A stretch of DNA of 64,000 bases from Reinekea forsetii (lineage in GTDB: Bacteria > Pseudomonadota > Gammaproteobacteria > Pseudomonadales > Natronospirillaceae), in contig NZ_CP011797.1 of NCBI RefSeq assembly GCF_002795845.1, forward strand, positions 1,573,501-1,637,500, in the 5' to 3' direction. Positions 55,153 to 63,049 of this stretch are shown piece after piece (the first letter of the stretch is position 1; the number at the start of each line of letters is the position of its first letter). The notes beneath the pieces were generated by a model. That model worked only from the letters and a program-made list of their open reading frames with translations, made no database searches and had not been told where the DNA came from. A program made the position numbers and the translations under genes.

Positions 55153-55563
55153 ATGTACGCGCAGGGAATTAAAGAATACCAAAAGGTTAGTACCCAGACT
55201 TCGATCGTGGATGCGGACCCGCATCGCCTTGTGCAATTGCTTTTTGAAGGCGCGACCTCGCGCATTTCCGCAGCCAAAGGGCATATTGAGCGTAAGGAAT
55301 ACGACAAAAAGAGCAATCAGATCAATTCGGCGATTAATATCCTCGGCGGACTGCAAGAGAGTCTTAATTTTGATGCCGGTGAGCTGGCCTACAACTTAGA
55401 ACGACTCTACGACTACCTCATTCGGCGGCTGTTTGAGGCCAATATCCGCAACGACATCGGAATGTTGGAGGAGGTTAATGGCCTGCTAATGCAGATCAAG
55501 AGCGCTTGGGATGAAATCCGCGATCAGGCTTTACAGACTATGGGCAACCAGCGGCCCGCATAA
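55153..55563 (+). CDS. fliS: Flagellin export chaperone FliS
   Basis: ATG 55153 (136 residues) with AGGGG at 55141-55145; the frame is open upstream but that would add unrelated residues. YAQGIKEYQKVSTQTSIVDADPHRLVQLLF is the classic FliS opening, and GELAYNLERLYDYLIRRL follows. It binds the C-terminus of flagellin and prevents early polymerisation. FliT, fliD and flagellin genes are not next to it, unlike in Vibrio. Confidence 0.93.
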   Translation: MYAQGIKEYQKVSTQTSIVDADPHRLVQLLFEGATSRISAAKGHIERKEYDKKSNQINSAINILGGLQESLNFDAGELAYNLERLYDYLIRRLFEANIRNDIGMLEEVNGLLMQIKSAWDEIRDQALQTMGNQRPA

Positions 55564-56266
55564 AAATGTGGGGTTGGCGTGCTAAGAGATACCTTGAGAT
55601 CGTTGGTGCCCATTTTTGACTATTGGTATGGGCATCAGCGAGCGCCCTAGAATAGCCCCTATAAATATGGCATTAGATTTATGGCATTAGATTTATGGCA
55701 TTAGATTTATGGCATTAGATTTATGGCATTAGATTGGCGTTCGGTTGGCCTTACTTTACCCGCGCTCAAAAATCGCCGATATCATTGTTTTGGTCGATCC
55801 GACGGCTGTTTTTTGTCACTATTGGCAATGGTGTCGATCAGGCTGATAGTATTATCAACTTGTTTTATCAGATCGGCATTTCTTAAGCGCTTAGGCCTAA
55901 ATTCGCCATATTGGTTAGCTCGCGCTCGCGGCTGAAAAAATTATCTTTGTTAGCCCTGTAGTCCTGTCAGTCGCCTCTGTGGCTATTTTAACAGAAAACA
56001 CCCCGCCCCCTTGGTTGCCCGCAAAACGACTCCCTAAGGGCCTTAGAGGGCCTTGTAGGCCTTTTGACGCGCTATGCCAAAAATTCGTCAATAAAAAACC
56101 ACAATAATTTCACTCAGCAAAAAAACCTTAGTCATTAATTTGACTAATTGTAATTTTGCGTCTTTACTACGCCAATAATTTGAAAAGCCAATTTGTTGAC
56201 GGGTCTTAACCCGGTCAAGGCCAGTAGTTTTCACTCAAAGAAATACAGACGCTTGGAGCGGTTCGG
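55564..56266. other. 703-base gap between fliS and fleQ
   Basis: No convincing gene is present; an open frame from 55723 to 55935 begins inside a repeat and resembles no protein I know. The stretch holds a 14-base tandem repeat (55667-55735) and, near 56030-56065, three short GGCCTT direct repeats. The last 100 bases should carry the fleQ promoter but no box stands out. Confidence 0.6.
55667..55735. repeat. 14-base tandem repeat, four full copies plus a part
   Basis: ATGGCATTAGATTT begins at 55667, 55681, 55695 and 55709, and a fifth partial copy begins at 55723. The copies are identical. Confidence 0.95.
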
Positions 56267-57733
56267 ATGTGGAGAGAAATAAAGCTGTTATTGGTTGAAG
56301 ATAATGACCAGCGGCGCCACGATCTTAAAGTGATATTGGACTTCTTGGGTGAAGACAGCATAGCCGTCTGCGGTGAAGATTGGCTGGCCAAGGCCAAGGA
56401 TTCGGTCGACAGTGCGACCGACCTGGTTGGTATTTTGATCGGTGACATGGGCCAATCCCTAGCCAAGGCGATCGAGTCTGTTAAGGACTGGGATGCCGGT
56501 GTACCGGTCATTCTTTTGGGTGAGCACCCCGACAGCGAGCTGCTCGATGACGAGTTGCGTGCGCGTATCATTGCCAAGCTTAGCTTCCCGCCAACCTATA
56601 ATAAGTTGCTCGATACCTTGCATCGAGCGCAACTGTATCGCGAACAATACGACCTGACGCGCGGACGGGATCAGCGTCGCGAACTCAATCTTTTTCGCAG
56701 CCTGGTAGGCAGTAGTCGGAGCGTGCAGACTGTGCGCGAAATGATGGCCCAGGTCGCCGATAAAGAGGTCACCGTGCTCATTACCGGGGAAAGCGGCACT
56801 GGTAAGGAGGTTGTGGCACGTAACCTTCATTACAATTCCCATCGCCGACATAAGCCCTTTGTGCCAGTAAACTGCGGCGCTATCCCGGTTGAACTGATCG
56901 AAAGTGAATTGTTTGGTCATGAGAAGGGCGCCTTCACCGGCGCCATTACCACCCGAGCCGGTCGATTTGAGATGGCCGATGGCGGTACGCTATTTCTCGA
57001 TGAAATCGGCGATTTACCACTCAATATGCAGGTTAAGCTGTTGCGTGTCTTGCAGGAGCGCACCTTTGAGCGTGTCGGCGGCAGTAAAACCTATTCGGCC
57101 GATGTTCGGGTCGTGGCGGCCACTCACCGTAATTTAGAAGAAATGATCGAGCACGGCAGTTTTCGCGAGGACCTGTTTTATCGCCTGAATGTGTTCCCGA
57201 TCGAGATGCCGGCCTTACGTGAGCGACATGAAGATATACCGTTGTTGTTGAACGAGCTGGTGGCGCGTCTGGAAAATGAGAAGCGCGGCTCCATTCGCTT
57301 CAACTCTGGCGCGATAATGTCCCTGATTCAGCATGACTGGCCGGGTAACGTGCGGGAGATGGCGAACCTGGTTGAGCGTTTGGTTATCATGCATCCCTAC
57401 GGCGTCATCGGTGTCCAGGAGCTGCCCAATAAATACCGTCACGTCGATGAACAGGATGATGATTTTTTACCGCTTAATGTGATTGCATTGGCCGATGAAA
57501 GCCGACCCTATGTGATGTCCGAGCAATCCGCCGCGTTATTGCCGGTAAACGGTTTGGATCTCAAGGAATACCTTACGGATCTGGAAAAAAGCCTTATTCA
57601 ACAAGCCTTGGACGACGCCCAAGGGGTGGTGGCGCGTGCGGCTGAAAAGCTGCATATCCGCCGCACCACCCTGGTCGAAAAGATGCGCAAATACGATATC
57701 AACCGCCGGGATGTCCTCAATCCGGTCGATTAG
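56267..57733 (+). CDS. fleQ: Flagellar master regulator FleQ/FlrA
   Basis: A 488-residue sigma-54 activator. The N-terminal FleQ-type receiver-like domain lacks a normal phospho-acceptor context. [14 protein letters not shown] (LFRS, residues 142-145) is the motif that contacts cyclic-di-GMP in Pseudomonas FleQ. The AAA+ part has [15 protein letters not shown] (Walker A), GAFTGA for sigma-54 contact, [20 protein letters not shown], and the end is a Fis-type helix-turn-helix [20 protein letters not shown]. It switches on class II flagellar genes, here flrBC and fliE onwards. Match to Pseudomonas FleQ is close along the whole length. GGAG lies near 56254. Confidence 0.93.
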   Translation: MWREIKLLLVEDNDQRRHDLKVILDFLGEDSIAVCGEDWLAKAKDSVDSATDLVGILIGDMGQSLAKAIESVKDWDAGVPVILLGEHPDSELLDDELRARIIAKLSFPPTYNKLLDTLHRAQLYREQYDLTRGRDQRRELNLFRSLVGSSRSVQTVREMMAQVADKEVTVLITGESGTGKEVVARNLHYNSHRRHKPFVPVNCGAIPVELIESELFGHEKGAFTGAITTRAGRFEMADGGTLFLDEIGDLPLNMQVKLLRVLQERTFERVGGSKTYSADVRVVAATHRNLEEMIEHGSFREDLFYRLNVFPIEMPALRERHEDIPLLLNELVARLENEKRGSIRFNSGAIMSLIQHDWPGNVREMANLVERLVIMHPYGVIGVQELPNKYRHVDEQDDDFLPLNVIALADESRPYVMSEQSAALLPVNGLDLKEYLTDLEKSLIQQALDDAQGVVARAAEKLHIRRTTLVEKMRKYDINRRDVLNPVD

Positions 57734-57814
57734 CGCGGTCCGCTGCATGCCCGCTGGGCTAATGCGGGGCAGGTCAGCGCATGATCAGGGGGCAGGCCGC
57801 CGTGCGCGCCCAAG

Positions 57815-57842
57815 CAAAACCGGCAACAAATTGCCGGTTTTG
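57815..57842 (+). terminator. Rho-independent terminator after fleQ
   Basis: CAAAACCGGCAA (57815-57826) and TTGCCGGTTTTG (57831-57842) form a perfect 12-bp stem with a four-base loop CAAA, followed by TTT. It separates fleQ from the flrB promoter that starts nine bases on. Confidence 0.85.
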
Positions 57843-57850
57843 TTTAAAAC

Positions 57851-57866
57851 TGGCACTTCCTTTGCA
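57851..57866 (+). promoter_or_regulatory. Sigma-54 promoter of flrBC
   Basis: TGGCACTTCCTTTGCA matches the -24/-12 consensus with GG (57852-57853) and GC (57864-57865) exactly ten bases apart. Transcription would begin near 57877, leaving a very short leader before ATG 57894. FleQ is the expected activator. Confidence 0.9.
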
Positions 57867-57893
57867 TTCCCTCCAATACCGTCAAATTTTTGA

Positions 57894-59126
57894 ATGTATA
57901 TGCCTATGCAAGCTGTATCTCGAACTTCGGAAGCACCGGCCGCCGCCGTAACAGATCTTAACAAACAGTCTCTGGAAGAGTTGCAGCAAGCGTTCTCGAC
58001 CTTTACGGCCATGAGCGAAGAACTCTCCGGTAGCTATCAGGTGCTCGAACAACGGGTTGTTGAGCTCAGCGGTGAGTTAGCCAGCCTGTCGGCGCAGCGA
58101 CTGACCGAGTTGAATGAGAAAGAGCAGATTGCTGAACAACTGGCTAGCCTATTGCGCCTAATGCCGGCTGCTGTGGTTGTGCTCGACAACAAGGGTTTCA
58201 TCGATCAAACCAATCCGGCGGCGGAGAGCTGGCTCGGGCAGGCCATGGGCTTCCCCGACACCGAACGGCTGCTAGGCAAGGCTTGGCGGCAAGTAGTCCG
58301 CCTGGCGTTCGCTCCAAAACAAACCGATTACCATGAAGTGAGCCTAGCCGATGGCCGGCTGGTGAGCCTGGCCACCAGCCCGCTCGATAATTCCGGGCAG
58401 CTCATCATGATGACCGATCACACCGAAACGCGAGCCTTGCAGGCCCAGGTCGCGCGCCAAGAACGGCTCACGGCAATGGGTCAGATGGTTGCCTCGCTGG
58501 CACATCAGGTGCGTACGCCCTTGTCGGCGGCACTGCTCTACGCCTCGAACCTAAAAAGCCCGCGCTTAACACCGACGACCCACAATCAGTTTGTCGATAA
58601 GTTGGTTGGTCGCCTGCATCATCTGGAAAAACAGGTACAAGACATGCTGCTGTATGTCAAAGGGGAGTGTCAGCTGCTTAATCGCCTGACCCTAGATCAG
58701 GTCGTCAACCTTTTGCAGGAGGCGGTTGCCGGCTTGCCGGGACCGGCACAGGCGCGTATTCATTGGCAATTGCAGCCGTCCCATGCTCAGGTGCAGTGTC
58801 AGTCCGATGTATTAATTAGTGCCTTTATGAACATTATTAACAACGCATTGGAAGCCGGGGATGCCCAGGGGACCTTGACCATTAGCAGTCAGGTACTCGA
58901 CGGGCAGATTGAGATCGCCTTTCGGGACACCGGCCCCGGCATGAGCGCGGCTCACCTGGCAAAAGTGCAGGAGCCCTTCTTTACCACTAAGAGCCATGGC
59001 ACGGGCTTGGGTGTGCCGGTATTGATCGCGACAGTCAAGGCGCATAAAGGTCAATTGAACATAAGCAGTCAATTAAATGTTGGAACCGAATTTAATGTCA
59101 CTTTGCCCATATTTGTTGAGAGGTAA
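57894..59126 (+). CDS. flrB: Flagellar sensor kinase FlrB/FleS
   Basis: A 410-residue soluble histidine kinase. A PAS domain (residues 85-185, VVVLDNKGFIDQTNPAAESW) is followed by HisKA with VASLAHQVRTPLSAALLY (His204) and an HATPase with NNALEAGD, FRDTGPGMS and GTGLGVPVLIATVKAHKG. No membrane helix is present. FlrB phosphorylates FlrC. Candidate starts are ATG 57894, 57900 and 57906; the leader from the sigma-54 promoter is so short that any is possible. It is five bases from flrC. Confidence 0.92.
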   Translation: MYMPMQAVSRTSEAPAAAVTDLNKQSLEELQQAFSTFTAMSEELSGSYQVLEQRVVELSGELASLSAQRLTELNEKEQIAEQLASLLRLMPAAVVVLDNKGFIDQTNPAAESWLGQAMGFPDTERLLGKAWRQVVRLAFAPKQTDYHEVSLADGRLVSLATSPLDNSGQLIMMTDHTETRALQAQVARQERLTAMGQMVASLAHQVRTPLSAALLYASNLKSPRLTPTTHNQFVDKLVGRLHHLEKQVQDMLLYVKGECQLLNRLTLDQVVNLLQEAVAGLPGPAQARIHWQLQPSHAQVQCQSDVLISAFMNIINNALEAGDAQGTLTISSQVLDGQIEIAFRDTGPGMSAAHLAKVQEPFFTTKSHGTGLGVPVLIATVKAHKGQLNISSQLNVGTEFNVTLPIFVER

Positions 59127-59131
59127 CTGCA

Positions 59132-60544
59132 GTGAAAATCCTAATAGTCGAAGATGACGCCAGCTTACGGGAAGCCGTGAGCGATACCCTGACGTTACAG
59201 GACTACGCTGTGGTCTGTGCCGAATCGGGTGAGTCGGCAATTGTCGCGCTCAAAGAGCAATCTTTTGATTTTATCGTCTCCGACGTTAGCATGCCGGGCA
59301 TGAGTGGCCACGATTTACTCGATTATGTGCGGCAAAACTACCCGCAAATCCCGATGCTCTTGGTGACCGCCTATGCCGCGGTCGATAAGGCCGTCGATGC
59401 CATGCATAAGGGCGCTGTCGACTACCTGGTAAAGCCCTTTGCACCGGATCAGCTGATCGATTTAATTGAACAGCACAGTCCACGGCTGCCGCAGTCGGGC
59501 AGTGAGCCGGTCGCCGCCGATGCCGCCAGTCAACACGTTTTGGCCCTAGCGCGTAAGGTCGCAGTAACCGACAGCACCATTTTAATTTCCGGCGAAAGCG
59601 GCACCGGCAAAGAGGTGTTGGCACGCTATATTCATCAACACTCGGGTCGAGCCAATGGGCCCTTTATCGCCATCAATTGTGCGGCCATTCCGGAAAACAT
59701 GTTGGAAGCAACGCTCTTTGGTCATGAAAAAGGGTCCTTTACCGGTGCCGTTGCCAGTCATCCGGGTAAGTTTGAACAGGCCAATGGCGGCACCATCCTG
59801 CTCGATGAGATTTCCGAGATGGATATGGGCTTACAAGCCAAGCTGCTGCGCGTGCTGCAAGAAAAAGAAGTCGAGCGCATCGGCGGTCGCAAGGTGATTG
59901 AGCTCGATGTCCGTGTCTTGGCGACGACCAACCGTTCGATGGCCGAGGAAGTCAGCTCGGGCCGGTTTCGGGAAGATCTATTTTACCGCTTGAGTGTGTT
60001 TCCCTTGCAGTGGGCGCCATTGCGCAACCGTAAGGCCGATATCCTGCCATTGGCCGAGAATCTATTGCGTAAACATGGCCAAAAAATGCATAAGCCTGGC
60101 TTAACCTTTGATGAGAGCGCCAAGGTGGTCTTGTTGGCGCATGGCTGGCCGGGTAATGTCCGAGAATTGGATAACGCCATCCAACGTGCCCTGATTCTGC
60201 AGAGTGGCCAGTGGATTAGCGGATATGACTTGGGTTTGTCGGGTGAGCATTTGATTGATTTTGAGGCCCATCGCGACGCTTTGATCGTGGCCTCAGGCTC
60301 GACCGATTCCAATGTCGATTTGCCGGCAATGGTTACATCGGCCCCGGGTAAAAATGAGGGCATCCACGCCGATATGAAACATCGTGAATTCGAACTGATT
60401 TTGAACGCTCTGCGGGTGCACAGCGGGCGTAAGAATCGCGCCGCAGACCACTTGGGTATATCATCCCGAACGTTGCGTTATAAGTTGGCACGGATGCGAG
60501 AGTTGGGTATGGATGTGGATTCTGCGATTGCCGGAATACGCTAA
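59132..60544 (+). CDS. flrC: Flagellar sigma-54 response regulator FlrC/FleR
   Basis: A 470-residue NtrC-type regulator starting at GTG 59132, with AGAGGT upstream at 59119-59125. The receiver has ILIVEDDASL, phospho-Asp51 in VSDVSMPGMSG and KPFAP. The AAA+ domain shows [24 protein letters not shown] (Ser in place of Ala of GAFTGA) and [13 protein letters not shown]. The C-terminus is a Fis-type helix-turn-helix NRAADHLGISSRTLRYKLAR. It turns on class III genes with FlrB. Part of the flrBC operon. Confidence 0.93.
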   Translation: MKILIVEDDASLREAVSDTLTLQDYAVVCAESGESAIVALKEQSFDFIVSDVSMPGMSGHDLLDYVRQNYPQIPMLLVTAYAAVDKAVDAMHKGAVDYLVKPFAPDQLIDLIEQHSPRLPQSGSEPVAADAASQHVLALARKVAVTDSTILISGESGTGKEVLARYIHQHSGRANGPFIAINCAAIPENMLEATLFGHEKGSFTGAVASHPGKFEQANGGTILLDEISEMDMGLQAKLLRVLQEKEVERIGGRKVIELDVRVLATTNRSMAEEVSSGRFREDLFYRLSVFPLQWAPLRNRKADILPLAENLLRKHGQKMHKPGLTFDESAKVVLLAHGWPGNVRELDNAIQRALILQSGQWISGYDLGLSGEHLIDFEAHRDALIVASGSTDSNVDLPAMVTSAPGKNEGIHADMKHREFELILNALRVHSGRKNRAADHLGISSRTLRYKLARMRELGMDVDSAIAGIR

Positions 60545-60652
60545 AATAACCTATCATTGTGGCAAGTATAAGACCTGTGGTGCAGGGGTCGGCCGGGCGC
60601 TTCCGCAGTATTAGCCGGCGCGGCACGCAAATGCTCAGAAAACGGTCATAGT

Positions 60653-60668
60653 TGGCCTGTGTATTGCT
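60653..60668 (+). promoter_or_regulatory. Candidate sigma-54 promoter of the fliE operon
   Basis: TGGCCTGTGTATTGCT has GG (60654-60655) and GC (60666-60667) ten bases apart, as in sigma-54 sites. It lies 117 bases before fliE. The fliEFG operon is sigma-54/FlrA dependent in Vibrio and Pseudomonas. Confidence 0.6.
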
Positions 60669-60784
60669 AAATCCTATTAGTTAGACGGGTTTGTCAATTT
60701 AGTGCCTGTATATTGTCAGCTCTTGGCAAAAGCAAAAAGATAGATTCCGAAATAGACTGAAAATTGACATAAGCTGAGGTAAGT

Positions 60785-61240
60785 ATGGTAGATCGAGTCG
60801 ATATACAGGGTGTGCTTGAGCAGATGCGTTCAATACGCAGTCAGGTTACCCCGCCAAGTGACCAAGATGCCTCTAACTCAGCCTTTGCCAAGACCATCGA
60901 GCAGATGCGTAAGCAGATCAATAATTCCAGTCAAAGCAACCAGCTGCAGCAACAGGTCGAAGCGATTGGCGGTGAGTTTTCTGGCTCGGTGACGGCCCCG
61001 ACGCCGACCGGGTCGGTACCGAGTTTTGGCGATATGTTCAAATCGGCTGTCGATACGGTGAATAGCAATCAAAAAACGGCCAACGAAATGTCATCCCGCT
61101 ACGAGCAGGGCGATCCCGGGGTGGATCTACCCGAGGTGATGATTGCCTTGCAAAAATCGAGTGTGTCTTTTCAAGCGATGACCCAGGTCCGTAACAAAAT
61201 GATTGAAGCGTACAAAGAAATCATCAACATGCCACTCTAA
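60785..61240 (+). CDS. fliE: Flagellar basal-body protein FliE
   Basis: A 151-residue FliE with GAGGTAAG just before ATG 60785. The conserved C-terminal part is clear: DMFKSAVDTVNSNQKTANEM, LPEVMIALQKSSVSFQAMTQ and VRNKMIEAYKEIINMPL. Usual FliE proteins are about 100 to 110 residues; here the N-terminal part (residues 1-80) is longer and rich in Gln/Ser. It links the MS ring to the proximal rod. Operon with fliF and fliG. Confidence 0.92.
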   Translation: MVDRVDIQGVLEQMRSIRSQVTPPSDQDASNSAFAKTIEQMRKQINNSSQSNQLQQQVEAIGGEFSGSVTAPTPTGSVPSFGDMFKSAVDTVNSNQKTANEMSSRYEQGDPGVDLPEVMIALQKSSVSFQAMTQVRNKMIEAYKEIINMPL

Positions 61241-61276
61241 CGAGTCGCCTGTTAACCCTATTTAGCCGGAATCCCT

Positions 61277-63049
61277 ATGACAGAAAATGTACCCGCGGCA
61301 GCAAACACCCAGATGAGCCCTAGCAAGGGCTCAGCGGACGACGCTCAGCTGCCCTCATCCAACTTTTCACCGGCAACCAGTGATCGCTCGGACCTGATCG
61401 ATAAGGACGACATCCCTGAGAGTCGGATGCATCCCCTTGTCGCAGGGTTCAATAAATTAACTATGGCCCGACAATTCGGGTTATTGGTGGGTTTGGCCGC
61501 CAGCATCGCCTTGGGCCTGAGTGTGGTGTTGTGGTCACAAAAAGATACCTATAGACCGCTGATGAACAGTACCAACAGCTTTGACGCCCGAGGCTTGATC
61601 GAGGTGCTGCAGGCCAATAAGTTAGAATTCGACATTGATCCGGCCAGCGGCGTGATATTGGTCAAACAGACCGATCTCCACGCGGCCCGTCTAGCCGTTG
61701 CCGGAGCCGGCCTGTCCGATGATCAGACCGTGGGTTACGAGTTATTGGATGAATCTCAGCCCCTCGGTCAATCCCAGTTTATGGAAAATGCTCGCTATCT
61801 GCGTAGCTTGGAAGGCGAATTGGCGCGCACTATCGCGTCCATCAATCAGGTCAAGACGGCGCGTGTCCATCTGGCTATCCCCAAGCGATCGGTTTTTGTG
61901 CGCGATCAACGCGAACCAACCGCCTCGGTGTTCACCGAGCTGTACGCCAGTTCCGAACTGGATAAGAGTTCGGTCAAGGCGATTCGCAACCTGGTGTCGA
62001 CATCCATTCCAGAGTTGTCTGCCGCCAACGTGTCCATTGTTGATCAGCGCGGCCGGCTGCTCAGTGATGACGAAGAGAATCGCGAAGAAGAGCTGACCAA
62101 TCGTCAGTTTGATTACCAGCGTAAGGTTGAAGACAATCTGTTGGCGCGGGTGAACTCAATTCTAGGCCCGATCATTGGCTCTGATAAATTTCAGGCGGAA
62201 GTCACCGCCGATATCGATTTCACCAAAGTTGAGCAATCCGAAGAGCTGTTCAACCCCGATTTGATTGCGATTCGCAGCGAACAGACGGTCAATGAGCAAA
62301 TGGCGAGCGCTACTCAGGGCGGGATTCCGGGCGCGTTGACGAACCAGCCACCAACCGATGCGACCGCGCCGGAAACCCTACCCGACGGCACTGCTGCGAA
62401 CACCACCCCGATATCAACGCGCGATGAAGCGACCCGTAACTATGAGGTTGACCGGACCCTGAGCTTCACCCAGTTTCAGCAAGGTCGAGTGCGCCGTCTG
62501 ACCGTTGCAGTAGTTGTCGATGATCTGAGTATTTTGGATCCAGATACCGGTGAATTTGTCGAAAAGGAGTGGGACGACGCAGCGATTCTGCGACTGAGAA
62601 CCCTGGTGCAAGATGCCGTTGGTTATGATGTGTCGCGGGGCGACAGTATTAACGTGATCAACTCAACCTTTAGGGAGATAGCAGAAGTCGAGGTCTTAAC
62701 CGCCTTTTATGAGCAGCCCTGGTTTTGGGTCATTGTAAAGCAGGTCTTGGCCGGCATATTTGTCCTTATTCTGTTATTTGGTCTATTACGACCGGCGATA
62801 CGCAACCTGCTCGCCAAGGGTACCGATGAGCAGGACGAGAGTGCCGAAGACGCTGCGCTCGCCAATCTCGATGTAGACGAATACCTTATTGCGGACGACC
62901 GAGTCAGTTTGAATTCGATTGATGATTTCTCCTTGATGGGCCCCTCTGAAAGTTTTGAGCGGCAGTTAGAAGTCTTGCGCGGCTTGATCGCGGAAGACCC
63001 CGCCCGTGTGGCCCTAGTGCTTCAACAATGGATAACGAGTGATGACTGA
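61277..63049 (+). CDS. fliF: Flagellar MS-ring protein FliF
   Basis: A 590-residue MS-ring protein. A first membrane helix (QFGLLVGLAASIALGLSVVL) near residue 75 leads into ring-building motifs (QPLGQSQFMENARYLRSLEG), a periplasmic YscJ-like region, and the second helix (ILLFGLLRPAIRNLL) near residue 500, followed by the FliG-binding tail ERQLEVLRGLIAEDPARVAL ending in QQWITSDD. It has the normal length. The stop overlaps the fliG start by eight bases. Confidence 0.95.
   Translation: MTENVPAAANTQMSPSKGSADDAQLPSSNFSPATSDRSDLIDKDDIPESRMHPLVAGFNKLTMARQFGLLVGLAASIALGLSVVLWSQKDTYRPLMNSTNSFDARGLIEVLQANKLEFDIDPASGVILVKQTDLHAARLAVAGAGLSDDQTVGYELLDESQPLGQSQFMENARYLRSLEGELARTIASINQVKTARVHLAIPKRSVFVRDQREPTASVFTELYASSELDKSSVKAIRNLVSTSIPELSAANVSIVDQRGRLLSDDEENREEELTNRQFDYQRKVEDNLLARVNSILGPIIGSDKFQAEVTADIDFTKVEQSEELFNPDLIAIRSEQTVNEQMASATQGGIPGALTNQPPTDATAPETLPDGTAANTTPISTRDEATRNYEVDRTLSFTQFQQGRVRRLTVAVVVDDLSILDPDTGEFVEKEWDDAAILRLRTLVQDAVGYDVSRGDSINVINSTFREIAEVEVLTAFYEQPWFWVIVKQVLAGIFVLILLFGLLRPAIRNLLAKGTDEQDESAEDAALANLDVDEYLIADDRVSLNSIDDFSLMGPSESFERQLEVLRGLIAEDPARVALVLQQWITSDD

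Noticed and set aside
55723-55935. A 70-residue open frame between fliS and fleQ as a small gene (fliT-like)
   Set aside because: It starts within a tandem repeat copy, lacks a ribosome site and does not resemble FliT or another flagellar protein.
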